From Candidatus Nitronauta litoralis (GTDB taxonomy: Bacteria; Nitrospinota; Nitrospinia; Nitrospinales; Nitrospinaceae): a DNA stretch of 64,000 bases. A model generated the notes under the pieces. It searched no databases, was not told the DNA's origin, and saw only the letters and a list, made by a program, of their open reading frames with translations. The stretch lies in assembly GCA_015698285.1 (NCBI GenBank), contig CP048685.1, positions 1,364,001 to 1,428,000 on the forward strand, written 5' to 3'. Shown here one piece after another: positions 25,147 through 35,245 of the stretch (its first letter is position 1; every line of letters begins with the position of its first letter). The translations under genes were made by a program, and so were the position numbers.

Positions 25147-25866
25147 ATGAAATCTATGAAAAAAATCATACAAAATTTTCCAAAGGTTACTCTAGCCCTA
25201 GGGTTGGTTCTATCTTTTTGTCTTATATCTCCAGCCCAGGCTGGTGATTATGGAAGTTCTGGTCAGCCCTATTTTAGCTTGTCAGCCCAAGTCGTTTCCC
25301 CTGATGCAATAGATGTAGAGTCTGCAATTGGTTTTCCTAATGGTGGGATCTTAACGGCGCGGGATGCGAGCCTTGACTTTGAAGTAGGCTGGGGCGTTAC
25401 CGGTGCCTTTGGCTGGCTTTACGATTCCAACTGGCATTATGAAGTGGAGTTAGGCCACAGGGCTTTTGATTTGGCGGATGGGTTTGCTACAGGAAATGCT
25501 CAACCTGTAACTGGGGAATGGAATACGCAAACATTTTTTATTAATGGTGGCTACGATTTCCGCAGTGACTCATTCATCACTCCTTATTTGGAAGTAGGTC
25601 TTGGGGCGGCATTGCACGAAGTAACGATTGAAGGTTTTAGCAACCTTCCAGTCATTCCAGCAATCAGTGAGCAATTTCAAGTAACCCCTGCTGTTCAGGC
25701 TAAAATGGGTGTCAATCTGGAAGTGGCAGACGACATGGATATTGTATTAGGCTATCGTTTCGTAACAGCCGTAAACCCTGACTTTGATGCAATAGCTTTC
25801 GACCGCTTGGACATCCACAATTTCGAATTAGGTCTGAAGTTCTATATCGAAGACTGGATCAACTGA
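25147..25866 (+). CDS. Outer-membrane beta-barrel protein in the csg operon
   Basis: A 239-aa protein with a signal peptide ending PAQAGD. It then has alternating amphipathic strands typical of an eight-stranded OmpA/OmpW-like or opacity-type barrel (WHYEVELGHRAF, TFFINGGYDF, FITPYLEVGLGAAL, MDIVLGYRF). It ends with a strand that closes the barrel (NFELGLKFYIEDW). It follows csgG by eight bases and precedes the terminator, so it is part of the secretion operon. Barrel proteins are not part of the enteric csg set, so it may serve the fibre export site. Specific role unknown. Confidence 0.85.
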   Translation: MKSMKKIIQNFPKVTLALGLVLSFCLISPAQAGDYGSSGQPYFSLSAQVVSPDAIDVESAIGFPNGGILTARDASLDFEVGWGVTGAFGWLYDSNWHYEVELGHRAFDLADGFATGNAQPVTGEWNTQTFFINGGYDFRSDSFITPYLEVGLGAALHEVTIEGFSNLPVIPAISEQFQVTPAVQAKMGVNLEVADDMDIVLGYRFVTAVNPDFDAIAFDRLDIHNFELGLKFYIEDWIN

Positions 25867-25891
25867 CGCTTTCTTCCGTACAGCAACTCCA

Positions 25892-25921
25892 CCACAGCCC
25901 TTTGGGTTGTGGTTTTTTTTT
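25892..25921 (+). terminator. Intrinsic terminator ending the csgEFG-barrel operon
   Basis: CCACAGCCC (25892-25900), loop TTT, GGGTTGTGG (25904-25912), then nine T. Confidence 0.93.
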
Positions 25922-26007
25922 GTCTGTAATCGCTAAAGAGGCTGGTTTTTCAGTATAATGCCTTTAATCTATTCTTACCCGGGGGGGATAAATTGGGAGA
26001 TGGCTCA

Positions 26008-26379
26008 ATGCTCTTTGGCGAATATCTGGTAAAAAAAGGTCTGGTTGATGAGGAAGCTCTGGTGATCGCTCTCGATCAGCAACGCCAGCAAAAAAGACCT
26101 TTGGGGCAAATAGCCTTGAAATCCGGATTGATCAACAAAAAAGATCTGTTCAAAATTCTTACCGAGCAAAGAAAAACTGAGTCAAAGGATAAAAGTTTTG
26201 GTCTCATTGCACTGGAATTGGAAATTCTGACAATGGAACAGGTTGATGGTCTTGTGGCTTCCCAGTCCGAATCCAATTTTTTGCTGGGTGAAGTTTTGGT
26301 GGAGGATGGAGTGCTCAGCAAAAATCAACTCAACCAGAGTCTGAAAGAATTTTACGGTAACGAAGATGACGGTGATTGA
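26008..26379 (+). CDS. MshEN-like (GspE N-terminal) small protein, possible c-di-GMP binder
   Basis: A 123-aa protein starting at the ATG 26008, with GGGAGA seven bases upstream; a TTG at 25993 would add five residues. It carries repeated MshEN-type motifs, LFGEYLVKKGLVDEEALVIALDQQ, then PLGQIALKSGLINKKDLFKI and LLGEVLVEDGVLSKNQL. In MshE and similar ATPases such paired motifs bind cyclic di-GMP. Here they stand alone without the ATPase. Lying just after the curli genes it could link c-di-GMP to surface attachment; this is inference. Confidence 0.78.
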   Translation: MLFGEYLVKKGLVDEEALVIALDQQRQQKRPLGQIALKSGLINKKDLFKILTEQRKTESKDKSFGLIALELEILTMEQVDGLVASQSESNFLLGEVLVEDGVLSKNQLNQSLKEFYGNEDDGD

Positions 26380-26475
26380 TCAATCATGATAGACCCACGC
26401 AGGATAAATTAAAGCCTGTGCAATTCATTAGATGTTATAGTTTTGATTGCTTGAAAAATTAAGTAAAAAAATTAG

Positions 26476-27774
26476 TTATTGAATATCCAGACCGATCATC
26501 CTCCAGAAAACAGGCTCGGCAAGTATTCTTACCCCCATTTCCTGGGCATCTTCCAGGTCGATTTCACTGTCGTCGCGGTTGGGGACAACCAGAAAATCCA
26601 GATCAGAAGTCAATTGGGAGACAACGGTCAAACCGTTTTCCATGGCAATAGATTGGGCAAACATCTCTGAGGGAATCATGCCGCGTACTTTGCATTGAGG
26701 CGGTCCCGCAAAACAGACTGACATCCCTTGAATTTTTTCCTTCGAGATTAAAAACCCGGCAGGTTCAGGAGAAGCCTGGGCTTCCTTTTTAGCGGTCTGC
26801 ATCAATTCCGCATAATCCTGAAAGGAAATCGAAAGTAGTTTTCTAACGATTTCAAGATCCTCTTTTTCACCCTGGGTTATTTTGCCATCCCGCCAGGCCG
26901 CAATGAATAGTTCTTTCATGTAAGCCTTATGGGCATTTTCGATTTCTGTTTTGAACAGGTTTAATTCCATCGAAAGTTTGTTGAGTGCTTCAGTTTCATC
27001 CTCGGTGATGATACGGTCTTCGAGTATCTGATCGAGTAAAATAAGATATTGATCCAGATTTGCCGTTTCCTGGTGCTTTGCGTCGGCCCGTTCAACAAGG
27101 TTGTGCATTGTTTCTGTATGTTGAGGAGGGGTTTCCTGTTTTGGTGGGGGATCTGCCGCGGGAAATGGTGCCTCCGGAATAAACGCTGCGCCCTTTTTGG
27201 CAATATCCGGCCATTGGTTTTTTTCGGGAGGTTGACCCGTGATACCAAGATCTTTGATCGACTGGATTTTGAGTTGCTTGAGACCTTGTAAAAACACTAG
27301 TCGGGTGGCTTTTGCCTCCTCAAGGGCACTGCGGGTTCCTCCGTACGATAAGCCAAGTTCACGACACACATCCGGCAAGCGACGACTCTTGGGTTCGGGT
27401 ACCAGTCTTCTGGCAAGTTCCAGTGTGCAGATGGAAGACAATTTTGGGAGTGTGTGTCCCAGGCGGTTGAATTCCTCTTTGATAAATAAAAGATCAAACA
27501 CCACATTGTGGCTTATGAGCACGGCTCCAGCCAGGAAATCAATCATTTCGCCGGCGATGTCTCCAAATTCAGGTGCCTTCTTAAAGTCTTCATCATTCCA
27601 TTTCCGATTTCGTGATGGAGGCAGCTCTCGATCGGGATGAATGAGGGTATGAAATGTGCGGAGAATTTTCCCCCGGGTATCCAGGCGCAGAATGGCGACT
27701 TCAATCAGACGATCGTCTTTCTCCGGAAAAAACCCGGTGGTTTCGGCATCGAATACGGCGAATTCCAAGCTCAT
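26476..27774 (-). CDS. DnaQ-like exonuclease fused to TerB-like and BRCT domains
   Basis: 432 aa. Residues 1-170 are a DEDD-type exonuclease with FDAETTG (Asp9, Glu11) and SHNVVFDLLF. The third motif reads GTRSALEEAKAT, with Arg and Glu where DEDDh enzymes have His and Asp, so catalysis may be weakened. Residues about 240-335 are helical and TerB-like (LDQILEDRIITEDETEALN, ELFIAAWRDGKITQGEKEDL). Residues about 345-430 are a BRCT-like domain (GMSVCFAGPPQCKV, VVSQLTSDLDFLVV). It resembles exonuclease-BRCT proteins of DNA metabolism; it is not the replicative epsilon subunit. Confidence 0.82.
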   Translation of the reverse strand: MSLEFAVFDAETTGFFPEKDDRLIEVAILRLDTRGKILRTFHTLIHPDRELPPSRNRKWNDEDFKKAPEFGDIAGEMIDFLAGAVLISHNVVFDLLFIKEEFNRLGHTLPKLSSICTLELARRLVPEPKSRRLPDVCRELGLSYGGTRSALEEAKATRLVFLQGLKQLKIQSIKDLGITGQPPEKNQWPDIAKKGAAFIPEAPFPAADPPPKQETPPQHTETMHNLVERADAKHQETANLDQYLILLDQILEDRIITEDETEALNKLSMELNLFKTEIENAHKAYMKELFIAAWRDGKITQGEKEDLEIVRKLLSISFQDYAELMQTAKKEAQASPEPAGFLISKEKIQGMSVCFAGPPQCKVRGMIPSEMFAQSIAMENGLTVVSQLTSDLDFLVVPNRDDSEIDLEDAQEMGVRILAEPVFWRMIGLDIQ

Positions 27775-28196
27775 TTTTTAGTACGTCTTAAAAATGGTTA
27801 CAGTCTTTCAGGCTCGAAAAGTAAATCGGTTTTTCGTTGGTCTGTCGGAAGAAAAATTCTTAAACTCTCGAGGCCCGAAAGGATAGATCCAGAAGGGTTT
27901 CCTATTTCTTCCAGGGGTTGCCCGACTGAATTGCTTCGTTGCTACCACTCCATGAAATGATGAATACTTTGTTTGAAAACATTCCGCTTATGCAAAGCTT
28001 TCATCCCATAAGGAGGTCACTTTAAAATTATAATTCAACTGGAGAGAATACCGGCAGGAGAAATTTTAAAAGTCGCTTGAGGGACAAATAAAAATATTTT
28101 GCTTTGTGCTGGAAGGGGCTTATCCCACCTGATTTCAATAGATGAAGGGGGGGTGTCAAAAATAATTACAGCCGCTGTTAAAGAAACAAGGTTGCG
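27775..28196. other. Non-coding stretch with dispersed repeat copy
   Basis: No supported gene. About 27875-27990 is related to 11053-11175 in the same orientation, and TTATGCAAAG at about 27988-27997 recurs at 8379 and, inverted, at 1908. Confidence 0.6.
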
Positions 28197-30611
28197 TCAA
28201 TTCAGGTGGGAAACGGAAGGGCGTCGACCGGAAGATTTTGAGGATCCTGATTTTTTTGGAGGAGTTTTCTTTTTGGGTTTCTTAAAGGGTTTGGTGAATG
28301 ACAAGGCGATAACCTCGTCCATGTTTTTTACAGGATGAAAATTAATTTGTTTTCGAATTGATTCGGGAATTTCAGGGAGATCTTTTTCATTCTCCGCCGG
28401 AATGATCACATCTTTAATACCGATACGATTGGCCGCCAGCGATTTTTCCTTGAGTCCACCAATAGCCAGTACGCGCCCGGTGAGGGTCACTTCACCGGTC
28501 ATGGTCAAATCGTTACGAGCCGGGTTGTCGGTAAGGGCTGAGATCAGTGCCACCGCCATCGTGATTCCTGCAGAAGGTCCATCCTTGGGTATTGCACCTT
28601 CTGGAATGTGAATATGAATGTCGATCTTCTGGTAAAAATCTTTGGTCAATTTGAATTGTTTGTAGCGTTTGCGAACATAACTGAGCGCGGCGTGGGCAGA
28701 TTCTTTCATCACATCACCCAGTTTTCCGGTGAGCACCAGTTGGCCTTTGCCGGGAGTCAACACCACCTCAATCGAGAGCAGCTCTCCTCCGAACTCAGTC
28801 CAGGCAAGCCCGGTCACAACGCCGATTTCAGGCTCTTCTCTTTCCAGGTCGTCCGCGAATTTGGGTACGCCCAGAAATTTTGAAAGTTGTTTGGGTTTAA
28901 TATCGACCGTTGTTTTTTTGCCTTTATTAACCACCTCCATGGCAACTTTCCGGCACAGGGTTCCGATCTCGCGTTCCAGGTTTCTTACACCGGATTCTCG
29001 TGTGTATTTTCGGATAACTTCCTTAAGAGCTTTGGAACTGAGCTCAAGGTTCTTGGATGTCAGGCCATGGTCTTCGATTTTTTTCGGGAGTAAAAACTTT
29101 TCCGCAATCGAAAGTTTTTCCGGCTCTGTATAACCGGGCAGGCGAATAACTTCCATCCGGTCTTTAAGTGGTTGCGGGATAGCTTCCAGCACATTTGCGG
29201 TACAGACGAAAAGAACCTGGGAAAGATCGTAATCTATTTCAAGAAAGTGGTCGTTGAAATTACAGTTTTGTTCGGGATCGAGCACTTCCAGAAGAGCCGC
29301 CGAGGGATCTCCTCTGAAGTCCATGCTCATTTTGTCGACTTCATCCAGCAGAAAAACCGGATTGAGTGCTTCGGCTTTTTTCATTCCCTGAATGATTTTT
29401 CCGGGAAGGGCTCCAATATAGGTGCGCCGGTGTCCACGGATTTCGGCTTCATCTCGCACTCCACCAAGCGATACCCGGACGAAAGGTCGGCCCGTTGCAC
29501 GGGCGATGGATTTCCCCAGTGAAGTTTTTCCGACACCGGGTGGTCCGACAAGACAAAGGATCGGGCCTTTCATCTTTTTGACCAGTTTCATTACGGCCAA
29601 GTGTTCGACAATCCGTTCCTTGACTTTTTCCAACCCGTAATGGTCCTGGTCAAGAACCTTGCGGGCTTCGGTTAGGTCGATTTTAGTGGCTTTGGGTTTC
29701 TTCCAGGGCACATCGACCAGCCAGTCGATATAGTTCCGGACAACGGTTGCTTCTGCAGACATCGGCTGCATGGCTTCCAGTCGACGCATTTCCTTCATGG
29801 TTTTTTCATGAATGTCTTTCGGCATCTTGGCTTTTTTGACCTTGGCCATCAGCTCATCGATGTCGCTTTTGAATTCGTCGCGCTTGCCAAGCTCCTTCTG
29901 GATCGCCTTTAACTGCTCGTTGAGATAAAACTCACGTTGCGACCGTTCCATCTGTTTGCGAACCCGGCCGTGAACACGTTTTTCAATCTTGAGGATCTCC
30001 ATTTCCGACTTGAGCGAATTCAGGATTTTGTTCAGTCGATCCGTCGGATTGTAGGTGTCGAGGAGATCCTGCTTGTCCTGCGTGGCAAAGGTAAGATACG
30101 AAGCGATGGTGTCTGCAAACTGATGCGGTTCCTTGATGTTGGTAACGGCAGATACCGACTCCAGGGGGATTTTCTGGTTCAGTTTGACGTACTGCTCAAA
30201 AGTGGTCTCGATGCTGCGCATGAGGGCCTTGACATCGGCAGTGACCTTGATGTTTTCATCAATTCGAATCACCTCGACTTCAACGTATTCGCTTTTCTCG
30301 GTGAACTCATTGATGCGCGCACGTTGGACGCCCTCAACCAGCACCTTCATGGTTCCATCGGTGAGTTTAAGAACCTGCAGGATATTGGCGATAGTCCCCG
30401 TTTCGTATATATCTGTCGGGGACGGGTCGTTATGCCCGGCGTTTCTTTGAGTCGCCAGAAAAATATTCTTATTTTCCGCCATGGATTCTTCGAGGGCCTT
30501 GACGGATTTTTCCCGTCCTACAAAAAGAGGAATAACCATGAACGGGAAAACCACGATGTCCCTCAAGGGAACCATGGGGAGTTTGACTTTCTGGCTGACT
30601 TCTTCAGACAT
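28197..30611 (-). CDS. lon: ATP-dependent protease Lon
   Basis: 804 aa. The LAN substrate-binding domain ([19 protein letters not shown] at the N-terminus) is followed by coiled coil, an AAA+ module with Walker [10 protein letters not shown] and Walker B FLLDEVDK, and a Lon protease domain with [12 protein letters not shown] (catalytic Ser near 680) and Lys about 43 residues later. The C-terminus carries a lysine/serine-rich extension ([16 protein letters not shown]). Lon degrades damaged and regulatory proteins in the cytoplasm. It follows clpX by two bases in a clp-lon operon. Confidence 0.98.
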   Translation of the reverse strand: MSEEVSQKVKLPMVPLRDIVVFPFMVIPLFVGREKSVKALEESMAENKNIFLATQRNAGHNDPSPTDIYETGTIANILQVLKLTDGTMKVLVEGVQRARINEFTEKSEYVEVEVIRIDENIKVTADVKALMRSIETTFEQYVKLNQKIPLESVSAVTNIKEPHQFADTIASYLTFATQDKQDLLDTYNPTDRLNKILNSLKSEMEILKIEKRVHGRVRKQMERSQREFYLNEQLKAIQKELGKRDEFKSDIDELMAKVKKAKMPKDIHEKTMKEMRRLEAMQPMSAEATVVRNYIDWLVDVPWKKPKATKIDLTEARKVLDQDHYGLEKVKERIVEHLAVMKLVKKMKGPILCLVGPPGVGKTSLGKSIARATGRPFVRVSLGGVRDEAEIRGHRRTYIGALPGKIIQGMKKAEALNPVFLLDEVDKMSMDFRGDPSAALLEVLDPEQNCNFNDHFLEIDYDLSQVLFVCTANVLEAIPQPLKDRMEVIRLPGYTEPEKLSIAEKFLLPKKIEDHGLTSKNLELSSKALKEVIRKYTRESGVRNLEREIGTLCRKVAMEVVNKGKKTTVDIKPKQLSKFLGVPKFADDLEREEPEIGVVTGLAWTEFGGELLSIEVVLTPGKGQLVLTGKLGDVMKESAHAALSYVRKRYKQFKLTKDFYQKIDIHIHIPEGAIPKDGPSAGITMAVALISALTDNPARNDLTMTGEVTLTGRVLAIGGLKEKSLAANRIGIKDVIIPAENEKDLPEIPESIRKQINFHPVKNMDEVIALSFTKPFKKPKKKTPPKKSGSSKSSGRRPSVSHLN

Positions 30612-30613
30612 AA

Positions 30614-31861
30614 TTAACTGGCCTGTTTCTGGTTGGCGTAGACCACCAGCGGTTGTTCGTGTTTATTGATGACCTCTTCCGAGATGACCACTTCTTCAAC
30701 ATCGTCGCGCGAGGGCAGATCAAACATGATGTCGAGCATGATGTCTTCGAGGATAGAGCGAAGTCCGCGTGCACCCGTCTTGCGGGTGAATGCTTTTTCC
30801 GCTACCGCCCGAACTGCTCCGTCGGTAAACTTAAGTTTTACATTTTCAAACTCAAACAGCTTGCGATATTGCTTTGTCAACGCGTTCTTCGGTTGGGTCA
30901 ACACTTGAAACAAGGCATCAGTATCGAGTTCGCGTAAGGTGGCCATAACGGAAAGACGACCCACGAATTCGGGAATCAAACCGTATTTAAGCAAGTCCTC
31001 TGGCTGCACCTTTTCAAAAATTTCGGTCATGTCATCGGATTTGGTCGAGACCAGCTCCTGCCCGAAGCCCATGGTTTTTTTGCCGATGCGGTTGCGGATG
31101 ATTTTATCGAGGCCGACAAAGGCACCGCCGCAGATAAACAGAATGTTGGTCGTATTGACCTGCAGGAATTCCTGATGCGGGTGCTTGCGTCCCCCTTGTG
31201 GCGGTACGCTGGCCATGGTGCCTTCGATGATCTTTAACAGCGCTTGTTGCACACCTTCGCCGGAAACATCACGAGTGATGGACGGGTTTTCAGACTTGCG
31301 GCTGATCTTGTCGACTTCATCAATATAGATGATGCCGCGTTCGGCTTTTTCGACATCGTAGTCCGCCGCCTGCAATAGTTTCAGGATAATATTTTCCACA
31401 TCTTCACCCACGTACCCGGCTTCGGTGAGGGTGGTGGCATCCACGATCGTGAACGGGACATCAATAATGCGCGCCAGAGTCTGGGCCATCAGGGTTTTAC
31501 CTGAACCCGTTGGACCGATCAGAAGGACGTTGCTCTTCTGCAGCTCGACATCTTCCATTTCAATAGCAGAATCGACCCGTTTGAAATGGTTGTGGACAGC
31601 AACGGAGAGGATTTTCTTGCAGCGGTCCTGGCCAATGATGTACTGGTCGAGATGTTTGAAGATTTCGTGTGGCTTGAGCAGGTGTTTGAAGTCCTGGCTT
31701 TTTTCCTGAGCCCATTCTTCCACCATAATCTCATTGCACAGTTCAATACACTCGTCGCAGATGTAAACGGTGGGGCCGGCGATCAGTTTTTTAACCTCTT
31801 CCTGGCTTTTCCCGCAAAACGAGCAACGGTAATTACCTGTGGTAGTGGTTTTTTTCGCCAT
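30614..31861 (-). CDS. clpX: ATP-dependent Clp protease ATP-binding subunit ClpX
   Basis: 415 aa from the ATG at 31861, chosen because GGAGG lies just upstream; a longer frame from 31933 adds residues unlike any ClpX. The N-terminal zinc finger CSFCGKSQ...CDECIELC is followed by AAA+ with Walker A GPTGSGKT and Walker [10 protein letters not shown], pore loop GYVGEDVE, and IGF-type loop ([10 protein letters not shown]). ClpX unfolds substrates and feeds ClpP, encoded upstream. Confidence 0.98.
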   Translation of the reverse strand: MAKKTTTTGNYRCSFCGKSQEEVKKLIAGPTVYICDECIELCNEIMVEEWAQEKSQDFKHLLKPHEIFKHLDQYIIGQDRCKKILSVAVHNHFKRVDSAIEMEDVELQKSNVLLIGPTGSGKTLMAQTLARIIDVPFTIVDATTLTEAGYVGEDVENIILKLLQAADYDVEKAERGIIYIDEVDKISRKSENPSITRDVSGEGVQQALLKIIEGTMASVPPQGGRKHPHQEFLQVNTTNILFICGGAFVGLDKIIRNRIGKKTMGFGQELVSTKSDDMTEIFEKVQPEDLLKYGLIPEFVGRLSVMATLRELDTDALFQVLTQPKNALTKQYRKLFEFENVKLKFTDGAVRAVAEKAFTRKTGARGLRSILEDIMLDIMFDLPSRDDVEEVVISEEVINKHEQPLVVYANQKQAS

Positions 31862-31895
31862 TAGATCCTCCAGTGTGAGTTGGGGGGGGGATGGA

Positions 31896-32546
31896 TTAAT
31901 CCTTGTCTTTCTTTGTTCCGGGTGCTTCCTCACGGCTGGTGATCACGTTATCGATCAGGCCGTATTCTTTTGCGGCTTCACCCGTCATGAAATGGTCGCG
32001 TTCCGTATCCTTGCGGACTTTTTCTTTTTTCTGGCCGGTGTGCTTGGCCAGAATATCGTCGAGAGAGTCGCGCAGTTTTTTGATTTCTTCAGCTTGAATC
32101 TGGATGTCCGTGCTCTGCCCCTGAAAACCGCCGGAGGGCTGATGGATCATGATCCGAGAGTTGGGCAGGGCATAGCGCTTGCCTTTGGCACCCGCCGCAA
32201 GAAGTAAGGCTCCCATGCTTGCTGCCTGACCGAGGCAGATGGTTTGAACATCCGGTTTGATGTATTGCATTGTGTCGTATATGGCCAGGCCAGAGGAGAC
32301 AACGCCGCCCGGACTGTTCACATAAAGATAGATGTCCTGATCGGGCTCGTCGGATTCGAGAAACAGCAATTGGGCAATGATGAGATTGGCCATGTGGTCT
32401 TCCACCTGGCTGCCGATGAAGATGATCCGGTCTTTGAGCAGACGGGAATAAATATCGTAGGAACGTTCGCCACGACTGGTTTGTTCAACCACAATGGGAA
32501 CGAGTTGGTTGGTGATTTGATTATGAATTTCCTGAAGTTGAGTCAT
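31896..32546 (-). CDS. clpP: ATP-dependent Clp protease proteolytic subunit ClpP
   Basis: 216 aa from the ATG at 32546 ([10 protein letters not shown]); an upstream in-frame start at 32615 adds 23 atypical residues. Catalytic Ser is in [11 protein letters not shown] and His in IMIHQPSGG. It forms the double-heptamer peptidase chamber for ClpX. It lies between tig and clpX in the conserved tig-clpP-clpX-lon order. Confidence 0.97.
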   Translation of the reverse strand: MTQLQEIHNQITNQLVPIVVEQTSRGERSYDIYSRLLKDRIIFIGSQVEDHMANLIIAQLLFLESDEPDQDIYLYVNSPGGVVSSGLAIYDTMQYIKPDVQTICLGQAASMGALLLAAGAKGKRYALPNSRIMIHQPSGGFQGQSTDIQIQAEEIKKLRDSLDDILAKHTGQKKEKVRKDTERDHFMTGEAAKEYGLIDNVITSREEAPGTKKDKD

Positions 32547-32664
32547 AAAGGCAATCGATCTCCCGGGATTTAAGTCGTGGCCTTGCAGCCTTAAGAAAAA
32601 ATCCCCACATACCACCTGAAAAGGTGGACAGGGGGGAGCCTAAATATAAGCTTTATAAAGGGTT

Positions 32665-34017
32665 TCACACATTGTCATTATCGGCTTTCACAGATTCCCT
32701 GTCAACCATTTCCTCTTTTACATTGATCTTATCGAACAAGGCATCCAGGGTTTTTTCCCTGCGAAGCCGGGTATGGAGCCTGAGAAGCGCCCCGCTTTGG
32801 GCCCACTCCTGCTTTGTTTTTTGCAGGTCGCCACCTCCCATAACGGTTAGAAACCCTTGTATTTCCTGATCTAATTCGCTATTGGTTACATCCAGATTCC
32901 AGTTTTCCGCCAGTTTTCCTATAACCAGTTCCTGCTGCAATAGCTTGACAGCATCCTCCCGATGCTTCTTTTCATCCTGCGGGGTAACGGGCACCTCATC
33001 GTTGCCAACTTCCTGTCCGGTCCCGGACCCGCCTTGAGGAGCATCTTTCTCCCGTTCTCTTTTGACCATGAACCCGATCTGCTCGCTTACCAGGCGTTCA
33101 GGAATATCAATGGGGTGGAGGGCACCCAGTTGTGCTGCTAAATCTACCCTGCATTTTTTCTGGGCCTGTTCTTTCTCGAACTCTTCCAGACCCTTTCGAA
33201 TACCAGCCCGCATTTCCGCGACATTCTGGTAATTTTTGGAAGGATCAGATTTTTTGGCAAATTCGTCATCAATTTCAGGAGGCTCTTTGATCTGGATTCC
33301 TTTCAGGTTAACGCGGAAATCCATATCCGTTCCAGCCAGCATGGTATTCGGATGCTCGTCTGGCAGTTTGAGGCTGAACTCGAGTACCTCACCCACCTGA
33401 GCCCCCATGAGCTTTTCATCGAATCCCTCGATGAGGTTTTTGGAGCCGATCTGGATCACATAATCCTGCGCGGCACTTCCCGGGACAGGTTTTCCGTCCC
33501 GACTGCCTTCAAAATCGATTTTAACCAGATCACCGGTTTCCACACCCCGGTCCATGATAGGGATCGATTTCGCATTTCGTTCACGGTAAACCTCGATCAC
33601 CTTGTCGATATCTTCTTCAGTGACTTTGGGGATTTTCAGAGTGATATCGATTTTTGAGAAGTCCTGAATTTCAAATTCCGGCACGATTTCAAGGTCGGCT
33701 GTAACGGTGATGTCCGTCCCCTCTTCCGCTTCTATATTGAGACTGCGCGGCTCCCCTATTGCCTTTAGCCCCTTTTCTTCAATAGCTTCGGCAATGCTGT
33801 CTGAGACCAGCTGTGTGAGAACCTCTTTTTTAACCTCCGGGCCAAAGCGCTTTTCCAGCATGGCCTGTGGGACCTTGCCCTTGCGGAAACCCGGAACGTT
33901 GACTTCATTGCCCAGCTTTTTGTAATAGATTTTTAGCGCATCTTTGTAGTTTTTAAGGGGAATTTCCAGCTTCAGTTTTCGGTTACAGGAATCGATGGTT
34001 TCAATGTCAATGTTCAT
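32665..34017 (-). CDS. tig: Trigger factor
   Basis: 450 aa, normal length. The N-terminal ribosome-binding domain has PGFRKGKVP (signature GFRxGKxP), the middle is an FKBP-type PPIase (VETGDLVKIDFEGSRDGKPV), and the C-terminal part is long, helical and substrate-cradling. An acidic/glycine-rich stretch (APQGGSGTGQEVGNDEV) sits in the C-domain. First gene of tig-clpP-clpX-lon. Confidence 0.97.
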   Translation of the reverse strand: MNIDIETIDSCNRKLKLEIPLKNYKDALKIYYKKLGNEVNVPGFRKGKVPQAMLEKRFGPEVKKEVLTQLVSDSIAEAIEEKGLKAIGEPRSLNIEAEEGTDITVTADLEIVPEFEIQDFSKIDITLKIPKVTEEDIDKVIEVYRERNAKSIPIMDRGVETGDLVKIDFEGSRDGKPVPGSAAQDYVIQIGSKNLIEGFDEKLMGAQVGEVLEFSLKLPDEHPNTMLAGTDMDFRVNLKGIQIKEPPEIDDEFAKKSDPSKNYQNVAEMRAGIRKGLEEFEKEQAQKKCRVDLAAQLGALHPIDIPERLVSEQIGFMVKREREKDAPQGGSGTGQEVGNDEVPVTPQDEKKHREDAVKLLQQELVIGKLAENWNLDVTNSELDQEIQGFLTVMGGGDLQKTKQEWAQSGALLRLHTRLRREKTLDALFDKINVKEEMVDRESVKADNDNV

Positions 34018-34368
34018 AAACTCTCAGAAAATTTCGGGGTATTAAGAAACCTGCAGAAACAGGCGCAGTTATCCGGGATGTTGTTCTGTTTTCCTTAAAT
34101 AAAACCGGTACAGGGTAAAAGCAATGGGTTCGGGTCCTTTTATTTTCAAAAGGGGTGTTTTTTTATTCCTGGGAGGAAGATCGGGCGCCCTGTTCCCGGG
34201 GCCGATTTCTCGAGAACACCATATTAACCCAAAGGCGGCTTAGAGGCTATGGGGAAGGGCCGAAATAGACAATAAAATGATGGTACCGACAAGAAGCCAG
34301 GAAGTGGTGTTTTGGGAGCCGCGGTGGTCCGGCGGCAAAAGTTGTCCGTTGGCTCCACGCGGGTTAAT
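34018..34368. other. Non-coding junction between tig and the accessory island
   Basis: No gene seen. It should contain the tig promoter (minus strand). The left 39-bp repeat (34320-34358) and a weaker repeat at 34221-34246, similar to 41657-41682, lie here. Confidence 0.6.
34320..34358 (+). repeat. Island-flanking 39-bp direct repeat, left copy
   Basis: Matches 41424-41462 in the same orientation with two mismatches (positions 34345 and 34348). The first 25 bases, including GCGGTGGTCCGGCGGCAAAA, are identical. It abuts the relaxase remnant. Confidence 0.88.
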
Positions 34369-35245
34369 GGATAGTAAGAAACGTGATCCACGAAACTTTA
34401 CACTGGCCGAGTGGCAACAGGATTTCAGGAGTGTTGGCACACGGCTCAATTTTCAAACTCCGTAATGCTCCCAACAGTGAATGGCCATGCTGCAAAACGT
34501 TCAGCCCGATCGCCCTCCGCGGAGGAGTGCTGGGCCGTATCTGATAGCGGCAAGGCGTTTACCCATGCTTTAAAGGAACGCGGTTTCTATCTGTCCCGAG
34601 GCGATCGGCGCGGATTTGTCGCCGTCGATTACCGGGGAGAAGTGTTCTCTTTTAGCCGCTGGGTGGGCGTTAAAGCAAAGGAACTAAAAAAACGGGCTGG
34701 GCGATCCCAAAAAACTCCCCGGCACAGAACAGGTCAAAACCGAAATCGCCAAAAACATGACCCAAATCCTGGAACTCCATATCAAGGAAGTTCACCAGAA
34801 GATAGAGAAGAAAAAAGAACCCCTACTCAAAACCAGACGAGCCATGCGGGACCATCACAGAAAATACCGTTCCCTTTTGAGGCAAAAACAGGAGGAACGC
34901 TGGAACCAGGAAACCATAGAACGATCAAAACGACTGCCCAGAGGATTGAAAGCCATCTGGTTCCGCCTTACCGGACGATACCAGAAAATCCGCCGCTTAA
35001 ACGAGCGTGAAACCGAGAAATGCCGGGTTCGAGATCAGCAGGAAATGCAGACCCTCCAGGAACGCCAATTCAAGGAACGGCGAAAGCTTCAAGAACTTAT
35101 CCGCCACGGTTTCAAGGAACACAATATGGAGCTATTCGAACTACGTCAGGACATCAGCCGGTATATGGGAATGGCAGACAGGGTTTCCAACCAGGACAGG
35201 TCAAGGAAGGAAAAATACCTCTCTCACGATCATCGCCGTTCATAA
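34369..35245 (+). pseudogene. Broken relaxase/mobilisation protein gene
   Basis: Pieces of a plasmid-type relaxase are read in alternating frames. DSKKRDPRNFTLAEWQQ is in one frame (from 34369). ECWAVSDSGKAFTHAL, GFYLSRGDRRGFVAVD and FSFSRWVGVKAKEL are in a second (about 34522-34690). After a frameshift in a run of seven A near 34690, LGDPKKLPGTEQVKTEIAKN and the long basic coiled-coil C-terminus (to 35245) return to the first frame. The N-terminal catalytic part is absent. Relaxases nick plasmid or ICE DNA at oriT; this copy is dead and marks past transfer. Confidence 0.8.
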
